Below, in pieces: positions 1 to 5,488 of a DNA stretch of 5,488 bases. Origin of the DNA: Candidatus Latescibacterota bacterium (GTDB lineage: Bacteria; Latescibacterota; UBA2968; GCA-2709665). Below the pieces are notes generated by a model. The model saw only the letters and a list, made by a program, of their open reading frames with translations. It was not told the origin of the DNA and made no database searches. The position numbers and the translations under genes were made by a program. Every line of letters starts with the position of its first letter. Positions within the stretch are counted from its first letter, which is position 1. The stretch is taken from assembly GCA_012271065.1 (NCBI GenBank), contig JAAXHE010000234.1:1-5488 (forward strand), read 5' to 3'.

Positions 1-56
1 ACCGCTGGGAATTTTAAGACAGCTTCCATACGGGCGGAAGGGGAGGCGCGGTCAAT

Positions 57-85
57 GGGGCAGCTACTGGCTGTCCCTTTTTTTT
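57..85 (+). terminator. Rho-independent terminator of an upstream gene
   Basis: An eight-pair stem (57-64 with 70-77, including one G-T wobble at 60/74) closes a five-base loop at 65-69 and is followed directly by eight T residues at 78-85. This is a textbook intrinsic terminator for rightward transcription. It must serve a gene entering from the left, because the first complete gene starts after it. One forward frame reads four codons (Arg-Trp-Glu-Phe) and then a TAA at 15-17, about 40 bases before the stem. That could be the end of the upstream gene, but four codons are too few to prove it. Confidence 0.85.
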
Positions 86-143
86 CGGGGCAGAACACTG
101 TTGCCCGGTCCGGCGGACAAACGCGAGAAGAAAGGAGCCTGCG

Positions 144-524
144 ATGGCGGTATTTCTCCACACCAGGATTCGGGTAAGCGATCTGGACAGGTCGGCGGCG
201 TTCTATTGCGACCATTTCGGTTTTGTGGTGAAGAGCAGGTCGGAGAAGTCTCCGGCGGGAAACCAGATTATGCACCTGGAATTGCCCGGCAACGCCCATA
301 CGCTCGAGCTGACCTATTCGGACGACTACGAGTTGAACGTGCCGGAGGATCTGATGCATCTTGCAATCGGGGTGCCGGATCTCATTGCATTTTGCAGCGG
401 ACTGGAAAACAAGGGCATCGAAATCTGGCCCGGCGATTGGCGCGAGACGTTTCCCACTGGACGGAAGATGGCCTTTGTGGACGACCCGGACGGTTACGAG
501 ATCGAACTGCTCGAACGGGCATAA
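144..524 (+). CDS. VOC (glyoxalase I-like) family metalloenzyme
   Basis: A 126-residue single-domain protein of the vicinal oxygen chelate superfamily, the size of bacterial glyoxalase I (about 130 residues). The N-terminal half opens with HTRIRVSDLDRSAAFY, and the C-terminal half ends with the typical FVDDPDGYEIELLER. The four metal ligands of E. coli GloA (His5, Glu56, His74, Glu122) have matching residues here at His6, Glu55, His72 and Glu121, so a metal-dependent lyase, isomerase or dioxygenase-type reaction is plausible. A lactoylglutathione lyase role (methylglyoxal detoxification) fits the ligand pattern. The superfamily is functionally broad, though, and the loop between the two halves is shorter than in GloA, so no gene symbol is given. 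The ATG at 144 is preceded by AAAGGAG at 131-137 with six bases of spacing. The gene stands alone after a terminator and converges on the next gene. It is probably cytoplasmic, as no signal peptide is seen. Confidence 0.9.
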   Translation: MAVFLHTRIRVSDLDRSAAFYCDHFGFVVKSRSEKSPAGNQIMHLELPGNAHTLELTYSDDYELNVPEDLMHLAIGVPDLIAFCSGLENKGIEIWPGDWRETFPTGRKMAFVDDPDGYEIELLERA

Positions 525-565
525 AGCCGGGTGTCCGATACAGTTGTACGCGCATCGTCCGTCTA

Positions 566-584
566 TCCGTCCCAACTCGACGGA
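566..584. terminator. Possible weak bidirectional hairpin between convergent genes
   Basis: A six-pair perfect stem (566-571 with 579-584) around a seven-base loop lies in the 77-base gap between the convergent VOC and creatininase-family genes. No T-run follows it on either strand, so it is not a canonical intrinsic terminator. Its position between two 3' ends is the main reason to list it. It may be a weak or rho-assisted stop, or chance. Confidence 0.25.
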
Positions 585-601
585 ATCCGATGGCGGTGCG
601 C

Positions 602-1495
602 CTATCCCCGGTTGGGTACGTGCCAGTTGGGATGCCAGACGGAGGATTCGGGCAGGGATTCCCCCGACCAGCTGTCCTGCATGGTCTCGAATTCCGCGAG
701 CGCCGGGCCAACCACGGAATCCCAGAGCATTTCCACGTCTTCGTAGGTCTGCAGTTTGTGATCCGCGTTCGTTTTTCCGTAGTCGTCGAGCAGTTCCTTT
801 GCCTTTTCGCCCAGCCAGCGGACTTCGTCAGCCACCATGCGCTCGCCAACGCGGAGGTCTGACTTCCGGACCGTCGGACCCATCGCAAAATGAGGCCCCG
901 GGGCGTCTTCGGGCGGCAACCGGGAGAGGTCCACGCAGTCCGGGTGCAGCGCCCACAGGAGCGACGTCTCGACCTTTCCCGCGTGGTCGCCGCCGCTCTG
1001 TCCGTCGTTGTCGAAGCCGGGCTTGTTGGCTTCGCTGTCCGGAAGACCGTAGAGCCTGGTGCCGACGTGGGGTTGCACGAGGTCGATCAGCGTTTTGAGA
1101 TCTTTCCAGTTGGGTCCGTAGTGACCCGTTATGAAAATGGCGGCGTGGAAGCGGAGGTGGTCGGCCATCCTGATGTGGTAGCAGATGTTCTTGAAGTGCT
1201 GCCACGGCGGCATGCAGGTCATCCAGGAGCGTTTGGCCTGCCCCACCGTTCGTTCGAGCCAAAGCGCATACCCGCCCAGTTCGTGTATGTGCCAGAAGTC
1301 CGGCGGGGCAACGATACCACCGTGTGCGTGCGCGGCCTCGCAGGCAATCCCGTGGGCTTTCAGGCCATCGAGGCCTACCGCGTCGTGAGGTCCATGGGGT
1401 TCGCAAAGGCCGTATGTGAAATAGACAAGCGGACAATCGTCATATGCGGCTTCCAACTGATCGGGAAACATGCGTTCCCACTGTACCTGGCGCAT
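602..1495 (-). CDS. Creatininase-family amidohydrolase
   Basis: A 297-residue protein of the creatininase/MftE/FAPy-deformylase family, which are metal-dependent enzymes that hydrolyse amide bonds in small, often cyclic, molecules. The signature YGLCEPHGPHDAVGLDG (residues 28-44) carries Glu32, His34 and Asp43, which match the metal ligands Glu34, His36 and Asp45 of Pseudomonas creatininase. The second block, TGHYGPN (123-129), supplies His125, equivalent to His120. The next ligand, Glu122 in creatininase, is Gly127 here, as in many non-creatininase members with GHGGN. Glu176 in DHAGKVETS lies in a conserved region and could contribute. The usual family length is about 240-260; this protein has a Trp/His-rich stretch at about 66-110 and a C-terminal extension of about 45 residues. 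True creatininase activity is therefore unlikely to be certain. The start is set by GAAAGGAGAT just upstream (about 1501-1510). It lies 104 bases downstream of the PLP-enzyme gene on the same strand, probably co-transcribed. No signal peptide is seen. Confidence 0.88.
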   Translation of the reverse strand: MRQVQWERMFPDQLEAAYDDCPLVYFTYGLCEPHGPHDAVGLDGLKAHGIACEAAHAHGGIVAPPDFWHIHELGGYALWLERTVGQAKRSWMTCMPPWQHFKNICYHIRMADHLRFHAAIFITGHYGPNWKDLKTLIDLVQPHVGTRLYGLPDSEANKPGFDNDGQSGGDHAGKVETSLLWALHPDCVDLSRLPPEDAPGPHFAMGPTVRKSDLRVGERMVADEVRWLGEKAKELLDDYGKTNADHKLQTYEDVEMLWDSVVGPALAEFETMQDSWSGESLPESSVWHPNWHVPNRG

Positions 1496-1599
1496 TGCGA
1501 ATCTCCTTTCGGATCGTCGAATGTCGGGATGAACCTGGCTGAATGAAGCAGAGATGGGAATCGGCGGCGAAGGATGGCCCGTCTGCCCGACTCGCCCGT

Positions 1600-2640
1600 C
1601 TATTGCACCCGGCCCCGGCCGGCAACGGCCCAGACGGCTTCCACAACGCCGTTTCTTACCGCGTAGGCGGTATCGTGCAGATTGGTGGTCATGCCCTGGT
1701 GCTGGGGAATAATCGAAATACGTTCTCCTACCTGGAACGCATGGTCGCAGTCGCTGACGTCAATATGGCCGTGTTCTACCGACATGCCGTTTATTCTGGC
1801 ATCCGGGTGTTCCACGATGTGACCGTACGGGATGGGGGGATAGCTCGCGAAGGTTTTCTGGCCGCCATCCACGATAATTCGTTCGGGAGTGGGCGCGCTG
1901 ACAACGGTCACGATCATGCGTTCGGCGCAGGTGATCGGGTTCGGAGGGTTGTCCGAGTGATTGATGCGGCGCATCCCCTCGAAGACGTAGGAACCGATTC
2001 GGGTTTCGGTGCACCCAATCTGTTTGGAGACGGCCTCGCTTCCGGTCCCGCCTCCGCTGACAACAGGCGCCTGGATGCCGGCGTCTTCCAGCAGCCTTAG
2101 TGTCCGCGTCAGAAAGGGTTCCGCTTGGGGCCGGCTGGGATAGGTCATGATGCCCTGGAAACGGAGGCCGCGCAGCTGGACGACTTTGCGGGCGAGTTCC
2201 AGGGCTGCTTCGGGAGACTGAACACCGCATCGATTGCCGCCGGTATCCAGTTCGATCAGGACGGGGACTTCCGGTTCCCCCGCCAGATTTGAAATGCCGC
2301 GGGCCGTCGTCTCCGAATCCAGGGCTACGGCGATCGTTGCCTTTTGCCCGAGGCGGACGAGGCGTTCCACCTTCCTGGCGCCAACGATGTTGTATGGAAT
2401 CAGGATGTCGGTAATCCCCGCATCGACCATCACTTCGGCTTCCCCCAACTTCTGGCACACAATACCGATGGCCCCGGCCTGAAGCTGAAGGTGGGCTATT
2501 TCAGGGATCTTGTGAGTCTTGGTATGGACGCGAAGCGCGATCTTGTGCCTGCGGCAGGATTCGGCCAGGTCGTTGATATTTCTTGATAAGATGTCGAGGT
2601 CGATGGTCAACGCGGGCGTATCCAGATCCTCGACGCGCAT
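1600..2640 (-). CDS. D-threonine aldolase/D-serine dehydratase-like PLP enzyme (alanine racemase N-terminal fold)
   Basis: A 346-residue fold-type III PLP protein resembling the D-threonine aldolase and DSD1-type D-serine dehydratase group, which act on D-beta-hydroxy amino acids. The opening MRVEDLDTPALTIDLD is typical. RVHTKTHK (residues 37-44) matches the family block that holds the PLP lysine, most likely Lys41. ELDTGGNRCG (130-139) and SGGGTGS (195-201) are barrel loops, the second a phosphate-binding type. The C-terminal region PQHQGMTTNLHD aligns with the metal site, usually PxHxC; His314 is present but the Cys position is Gly316. The family normally uses a divalent metal here, so catalysis may differ. 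The end, VWAVAGRGR, is normal, so the gene is not truncated. An alternative ATG lies three codons upstream (2649), but AGAGG at 2650-2654 abuts it; that site is nine bases from the chosen ATG. It is the first gene of a leftward pair with the creatininase-family gene. The substrate is unknown. Confidence 0.88.
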   Translation of the reverse strand: MRVEDLDTPALTIDLDILSRNINDLAESCRRHKIALRVHTKTHKIPEIAHLQLQAGAIGIVCQKLGEAEVMVDAGITDILIPYNIVGARKVERLVRLGQKATIAVALDSETTARGISNLAGEPEVPVLIELDTGGNRCGVQSPEAALELARKVVQLRGLRFQGIMTYPSRPQAEPFLTRTLRLLEDAGIQAPVVSGGGTGSEAVSKQIGCTETRIGSYVFEGMRRINHSDNPPNPITCAERMIVTVVSAPTPERIIVDGGQKTFASYPPIPYGHIVEHPDARINGMSVEHGHIDVSDCDHAFQVGERISIIPQHQGMTTNLHDTAYAVRNGVVEAVWAVAGRGRVQ

Positions 2641-2649
2641 GGGAATCAT

Positions 2650-2654
2650 CCTCT
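2650..2654 (-). promoter_or_regulatory. Ribosome binding site deciding the PLP-enzyme start
   Basis: AGAGG on the minus strand sits directly against the ATG at 2649, which leaves no spacer. It is nine bases from the in-frame ATG at 2640. Normal spacing therefore favours the downstream start, and the shorter N-terminus also fits the family opening. Confidence 0.5.
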
Positions 2655-2687
2655 TCAGTTCGTGGTTGAAGCGTGATTTGGACGGGT

Positions 2688-2716
2688 AAGTTAAGTGCCG
2701 GGGCGGGATAATTCAA
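2688..2716 (-). promoter_or_regulatory. Candidate sigma70-type promoter for the leftward pair
   Basis: On the minus strand, TTGAAT (2711-2716) resembles a -35 box with four of six consensus bases. It is followed after 17 bases by TAACTT (2688-2693), a poor -10 box that keeps T1, A2 and T6. Transcription would start near 2680, leaving a leader of about 40 bases to the ATG. Spacing is ideal but the match is moderate. Confidence 0.35.
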
Positions 2717-2742
2717 AGACAAAAGCGCGCGCGTGATCTTTC

Positions 2743-2788
2743 TTTTTTTTGATTTCGCTTGACAGCGTATGTCTCGCCCGGCTAATTT
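2743..2788 (+). promoter_or_regulatory. Sigma70-type promoter with upstream T-tract, for the oxidoreductase
   Basis: A perfect -35 hexamer TTGACA (2759-2764) is followed after 18 bases by TAATTT (2783-2788), which keeps the key first, second and last bases of a -10 box. An eight-T tract (2743-2750) and AT-rich bases lie just upstream of the -35, like an UP element or intrinsic bend. In GC-rich surroundings this is the clearest promoter in the window. Transcription would begin near 2795, giving a leader of about 90 bases before the GTG at 2888. That leader contains a small hairpin (2805-2809 with 2814-2818). It probably drives the oxidoreductase and perhaps the genes after it. Confidence 0.6.
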
Positions 2789-2876
2789 AACAGCCGATTG
2801 AGAAAGCCCATCCGGGCTGCGGAGCGACTTCATCAATGGACTGTTAGGGTCCGGCATACGGTTTCACCATCGCTTC

Positions 2877-2883
2877 AGGAGGA
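2877..2883 (+). promoter_or_regulatory. Strong Shine-Dalgarno site selecting a GTG start
   Basis: AGGAGGA, a near-perfect anti-16S match, ends four bases before GTG at 2888. The open frame extends upstream to a TTG at 2798, but those 30 codons do not look like family sequence. The Rossmann fold begins immediately after the GTG (MAIQVGFIGAGG), so the GTG is the start. Confidence 0.85.
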
Positions 2884-2887
2884 CGTT

Positions 2888-3904
2888 GTGGCAATTCAGG
2901 TTGGGTTCATCGGCGCCGGGGGGCGCGCGAGATCCCACATGCGGGTGTTGCAGGCGATTGAAGACGTGGACATCGTGGCGGTCTGCGACGTGCGTCGCGA
3001 AACCGCAGAGCAAGTGGCGGGGGAATACGGCGCGAGGGCGTTTACAGACCATCGGAAGATGCTGGACCGCGAATCGCTGTCGGCCCTGTATGTCTGCGTA
3101 CCCACGTTTGCACATACTGACGCTGAGATTCTGGCGGTGCGGCAGGGCGTGCATCTGTTCGTGGAAAAACCCGTGGCGCCGACAATGGAAAAAGCCCTCG
3201 AAATCCTGGAGGCCGTGCGGGAGGCGGGCGTATTGACCTGCGTGGGTTATCAGTTGCGCTATACCGGCATCGTACAACAGGCGAAGGCATTCCTGGAGGG
3301 TCGAACGATCGGCATGGCCGCGGTCCACAGATGGGGCGGGCTGCCGGGAACGCCCTGGTGGCGCGTGATGGCGCAGTCGGGCGGACAGATCGTCGAACAG
3401 ACCACCCACCAGGTGGATCTGCTTCGCTATCTTATGGGTGAGGTGTCGGAGGTACACGCCTACTACGCGTTGCGCACGCTCGATGACGAAGAAAATCTGG
3501 ATATACCGGACGTGCATTCGATCAATCTGAAGTTCGAGACGGGGTCGATCGGTTCGTTGACTTCCACGTGCACGTTTCGGAACGGAGGCGGGACCGGACT
3601 GATGTCCTTTGTGATGAGAGACCTGCGAGCGGAATTCGGCACGGAAGGTCTGGTAGTCTGTCCCGAATCCGCTGCAGACCCGGGTCCGGTTCTGCAGGAT
3701 ACCGGAGATATAGACGAAGTGTTTATGGACGCCATTCGCACGGGCGACGGCTCGGCCGTTCTTTCGGACTACGAGGACGGCGTCCGTTCACTCGACGTGA
3801 CCCTTGCTGCCAACCGCTCCGCCGACAGCGGCCGGCCGGAAGCGCCATGTTTCTCAAGTTTCGGCGGCGCGGGTCGGGAACCGGCGGCCAATTTCCACGT
3901 GTAA
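2888..3904 (+). CDS. Gfo/Idh/MocA family NAD(P)-dependent oxidoreductase
   Basis: A 338-residue protein, the normal length for this family of sugar, inositol and related dehydrogenases. The N-terminal Rossmann domain starts with VGFIGAGGRARSH (residues 5-17, dinucleotide-binding glycines 9, 11 and 12), with Asp34 at the end of the second strand, usually a sign of NAD preference. EKP at 93-95 supplies the conserved catalytic-site lysine Lys94. The C-terminal alpha/beta domain carries GGQIVEQTTHQVDLLRYLMG (165-184), where His174 and Asp177 match the family's active-site His and Asp. LSDYEDGVRSLDVTLAANRSA near the end is also typical. The final 15 or so residues, after SGRPEAP, are a low-complexity tail. 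The start is the GTG after AGGAGGA. The gene is divergent from the PLP enzyme and 64 bases upstream of signal peptidase I. The substrate cannot be named. The protein is cytoplasmic; no export signal is seen. Confidence 0.93.
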   Translation: MAIQVGFIGAGGRARSHMRVLQAIEDVDIVAVCDVRRETAEQVAGEYGARAFTDHRKMLDRESLSALYVCVPTFAHTDAEILAVRQGVHLFVEKPVAPTMEKALEILEAVREAGVLTCVGYQLRYTGIVQQAKAFLEGRTIGMAAVHRWGGLPGTPWWRVMAQSGGQIVEQTTHQVDLLRYLMGEVSEVHAYYALRTLDDEENLDIPDVHSINLKFETGSIGSLTSTCTFRNGGGTGLMSFVMRDLRAEFGTEGLVVCPESAADPGPVLQDTGDIDEVFMDAIRTGDGSAVLSDYEDGVRSLDVTLAANRSADSGRPEAPCFSSFGGAGREPAANFHV

Positions 3905-3968
3905 GCAGGCGTACCCGCATCACCAATTCTTCCACAGTTCAGAAGGGGGCCGTAATGGAGGTTGATCT

Positions 3969-4646
3969 ATGATGTCAAATCGTCGCCGCCGGCCACGTAG
4001 CGGACGGATTCTGGTCGATTATCTGAAGTCGATCTTTTTTGCTGTTTTTCTGGCTGTATTGATCCGGGCAACGCTGGTCCAGGCCTATCATATTCCGTCA
4101 GGATCGATGGAGAACACGTTGATGCAGGGCGACTATGTTCTCGGCGACAAGCTCACGTTCGGAACGCAGATTCCCGATCGCCTGCCGGTACTGAACTACA
4201 AGCTGCCCTCCTTTCGAATGCCGGGTTTTCGTTCTCCGAAGCCTGGAGATCTGGTGATTTTCGAATATCCGCAGGATCCGTCGCGGGACTTCATCAAGCG
4301 GTGTATTGCAGTGGAAGGGCAAACGATCGAGATCAGAAACAAGGTTGTCTACGTCAACGGCGAGCCATACGTGAATCCCGAGGGCGTGAAGTTTATGGAC
4401 CTGCGGACACAGCCGAAACGGTACAGCCCTCGCGACAACTACGGCCCTTATATGGTGCCTCCGGGCCATGTCTTCGTGATGGGTGACAATCGGGACAACA
4501 GCGACGACAGCCGGTTCTGGGGACCGGTGTCGCTCGACAGGGTAAAGGCACACCCGCTTCTGATCTACTTTTCCTGGAATTCCGGCGCGCCGATCTGGAA
4601 TCCGTTCGTAAAGATCCGATGGAGACGGCTGGGCATCGTGCGCTGA
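3969..4646 (+). CDS. lepB: Signal peptidase I
   Basis: A 225-residue type I signal peptidase, which cleaves signal peptides from Sec- and Tat-exported proteins on the outer face of the cytoplasmic membrane. A basic N-terminus (RRRRPR at 5-10) is followed by one membrane segment at about 19-39. All family boxes are present: PSGSMENTL with the nucleophile Ser46, DFIKRCIA with the general base Lys110, and GDNRDNSDDSRFWG (172-185). The protein has a single transmembrane anchor and is shorter than E. coli LepB (324 residues, two anchors), closer to Gram-positive and many environmental versions. An insert at about 65-90 before the PGD motif is Pro-rich. GGAGG at 3957-3961 sits seven bases before the ATG at 3969; a second ATG follows immediately. 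The gene may be read from the oxidoreductase promoter, 64 bases away, though housekeeping expression from its own unseen promoter is equally likely. Confidence 0.96.
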   Translation: MMSNRRRRPRSGRILVDYLKSIFFAVFLAVLIRATLVQAYHIPSGSMENTLMQGDYVLGDKLTFGTQIPDRLPVLNYKLPSFRMPGFRSPKPGDLVIFEYPQDPSRDFIKRCIAVEGQTIEIRNKVVYVNGEPYVNPEGVKFMDLRTQPKRYSPRDNYGPYMVPPGHVFVMGDNRDNSDDSRFWGPVSLDRVKAHPLLIYFSWNSGAPIWNPFVKIRWRRLGIVR

Positions 4647-4679
4647 CCGTTGCCCGGGGTTACCGGCGGGCGGCAACGG
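4647..4679 (+). other. Hairpin immediately after the signal peptidase stop codon
   Basis: An eight-pair perfect stem (4647-4654 with 4672-4679, arms CCGTTGCC and GGCAACGG) begins at the base after the TGA and spans a GC-rich 17-base loop. No T-run follows, so it is not a standard intrinsic terminator. It could stabilise the lepB mRNA 3' end, attenuate read-through into the lipoprotein gene, or help a rho stop. These are inferences; only the inverted repeat is seen. Confidence 0.45.
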
Positions 4680-4744
4680 GACTGTGCCGAACGGGTAATC
4701 GGATCATACAGCCGGGAGTGTGAGTTCAACGTGCATTTCGGACA

Positions 4745-4752
4745 AAGGAAGG
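4745..4752 (+). promoter_or_regulatory. Ribosome binding site selecting the lipoprotein start
   Basis: AAGGAAGG ends five bases before the ATG at 4758. The frame is open back to a TTG at 4650, but only the 4758 start puts a basic region and hydrophobic stretch at the N-terminus, as needed for a signal peptide. Confidence 0.75.
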
Positions 4753-4757
4753 CGGGC

Positions 4758-5342
4758 ATGATGTCCAGACCCCGAACAAGCTTCCGGTTCTGTCTGGTTT
4801 GTCTCTTCGCGATGCTGAGTTGCGGTCCTATTCCCGAGGACACCGCCAACAATCCGACCGGCGACTCCGATGGCGACAGGGTGTATTCGAACGACGAATG
4901 GGGGTTCCGGATTACGGTTCCGGACGTGTGGGGATGGACTGCCCAGACGTCTTTCCAGACCCGGGAGCCGAACGGATTGCCCCGGGTTGAAGTCGTGATG
5001 AACCGGGAGCCGATATCGGGATTCGCGGCGGTTCTGACGCTGAGGCCTCGCGCGCTTGCGGATAAAGCGACACTTCAGACCGTAACGGCCGAACTCGAGG
5101 AGGAGTTCAAGGCCACCTTTCTGGGATACAGAGCCCAGGAGAAGCGCGCGTTTCAGATTTCCGGACGCGTGGGCATCGAGTGGATCTTCAGGACCGTGTT
5201 TCTGCGCCAAAGGGGGGACCGGTTCTTCGTTACGGTCGTGCTGGACGGGAGGAAGGCTTATCTGATGCTGGGCAACGGGACGTCGGCCGCCTTTCCGGTC
5301 GACGAATACCGTACAATCGTGTCTTCTCTTGAGTTCCGGTAA
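4758..5342 (+). CDS. Lipoprotein with PsbP/Mog1/DcrB-like domain
   Basis: A 194-residue probable envelope lipoprotein of unknown function. Residues 1-21 form a signal peptide: basic residues at 4, 6 and 10, a hydrophobic core at about 11-20, then MLSC with the candidate lipidated Cys22. Met at -3 is slightly off the usual Leu-Ala-Gly-Cys pattern. A polar Asp/Asn/Pro linker at 23-41 includes DSDGD. From Tyr43 the sequence has the look of the PsbP/Mog1/DcrB fold: a YSNDEWGFRITVPDVW opening, alternating beta strands, a charged helix near the middle (TAELEEEFKATF), an IEWIFR strand, and the ending IVSSLEFR, typical of the 'SF.F' close of such domains. Proteins of this fold assist diverse envelope or membrane complexes, so no specific role follows. 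No catalytic motif is visible. The gene is 111 bases after lepB and ends in a terminator. The fold assignment is a pattern judgement, not a search result. Confidence 0.75.
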   Translation: MMSRPRTSFRFCLVCLFAMLSCGPIPEDTANNPTGDSDGDRVYSNDEWGFRITVPDVWGWTAQTSFQTREPNGLPRVEVVMNREPISGFAAVLTLRPRALADKATLQTVTAELEEEFKATFLGYRAQEKRAFQISGRVGIEWIFRTVFLRQRGDRFFVTVVLDGRKAYLMLGNGTSAAFPVDEYRTIVSSLEFR

Positions 5343-5369
5343 GACCGGGACAGCGGGACGTATTTCACG

Positions 5370-5397
5370 CGTTCTGAAGACCGCTTCTGAACGTTTT
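5370..5397 (+). terminator. Rho-independent terminator after the lipoprotein gene
   Basis: A ten-position stem (5370-5379 with 5384-5393) has nine Watson-Crick pairs and one T-T mismatch at 5375/5388 around the tetraloop ACCG. Four T residues (5394-5397) follow, then further AT-rich sequence. It begins 27 bases after the stop codon and would end the rightward transcription unit. The short T-run makes it weaker than the terminator at 57-85. Confidence 0.7.
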
Positions 5398-5488
5398 ATG
5401 TATTGAAGGGGGGTTCACCAGCTGCCCCGTGTCCGCAATTAATGCGCGGAATTACGCTCGGCTCTAGACCTTAAATAAGCGAGTAATG
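5398..5488. other. Terminal intergenic stretch with no supported gene
   Basis: These 91 bases follow the terminator. I see no coding frame with family features. The final bases are ATG (5486-5488) after an AT-rich patch (5471-5478) that could be part of a promoter, but no strong Shine-Dalgarno site precedes it. It may be the leader of a gene outside the window. Confidence 0.3.

Noticed and set aside
3..17. Possible last four codons of an upstream gene ending at TAA 15-17
   Set aside because: Its distance to the terminator at 57-85 is sensible, but four codons cannot establish a frame, so it is not annotated as a gene.
101..862. A 253-codon forward open frame crossing the VOC gene and the start of the convergent gene
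   Set aside because: It is rich in Arg, Gly and Pro with no family pattern, and runs across two well-supported genes in other frames. It is a GC-bias shadow.
890..1546. A 218-codon frame antisense to the creatininase-family gene
   Set aside because: No recognisable domain, and the opposite strand encodes conserved metal-ligand motifs with a strong ribosome binding site.
1543..2100. A 185-codon frame antisense to the PLP-enzyme gene
   Set aside because: The opposite strand carries the PLP-lysine and phosphate-loop motifs; this frame has none and is a shadow.
2721..2750. GC run followed by a T-tract, resembling a terminator
   Set aside because: No proper stem-loop stands directly before the T8 tract, and no gene ends here; the T-tract is better read as an upstream element of the rightward promoter.
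2798..2887. N-terminal extension of the oxidoreductase from a TTG
   Set aside because: The 30 extra residues are unlike the family, and a near-perfect Shine-Dalgarno site sits just before the GTG at 2888.
4650..4757. N-terminal extension of the lipoprotein from a TTG
   Set aside because: It would bury the signal peptide 36 residues inside the protein, and the TTG lies in the hairpin after lepB without a ribosome binding site.

Overview
The window reads as ordinary chromosome from a moderately GC-rich bacterium. It has clear Shine-Dalgarno sites, mostly ATG starts, two rho-independent terminators and short intergenic gaps. The mix of an oxidoreductase of the Gfo/Idh/MocA family, a creatininase-family amidohydrolase, a D-threonine-aldolase-like PLP enzyme and a VOC protein is common in uncultured environmental lineages such as the PVC and FCB groups, Latescibacterota or Poribacteria. 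That placement rests on gene content alone and is a guess. The signal peptidase I and the lipoprotein signal peptide confirm a bacterium.

Layout, left to right. Bases 1-56 are probably the tail of, or sequence just after, an upstream rightward gene; a strong terminator at 57-85 closes that unit. A VOC/glyoxalase-type gene (144-524, +) follows. It converges on a leftward pair: a creatininase-family protein (602-1495, -) and, upstream of it, a D-threonine aldolase/D-serine dehydratase-like PLP enzyme (1600-2640, -). A divergent control region (2641-2887) separates that pair from a rightward block: a Gfo/Idh/MocA oxidoreductase (2888-3904), signal peptidase I (3969-4646) and a PsbP/Mog1/DcrB-like lipoprotein (4758-5342), ended by a terminator at 5370-5397. 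The last 90 bases hold no gene I can support. No gene-free stretch exceeds 300 bases.

How the genes may work together: the PLP enzyme, the amidohydrolase and the divergent NAD(P)-dependent oxidoreductase share one control region. They could act on a common small molecule such as an amino-acid derivative, cyclic amide or sugar derivative, but the substrate cannot be read from sequence. Signal peptidase I is a housekeeping secretion enzyme, and the lipoprotein after it is probably an exported envelope protein. I see no rRNA, tRNA, CRISPR array, insertion sequence or phage gene, and no clear sign of a new system. The most notable points are metal-site substitutions in both leftward enzymes and the organisation of the divergent promoter region.
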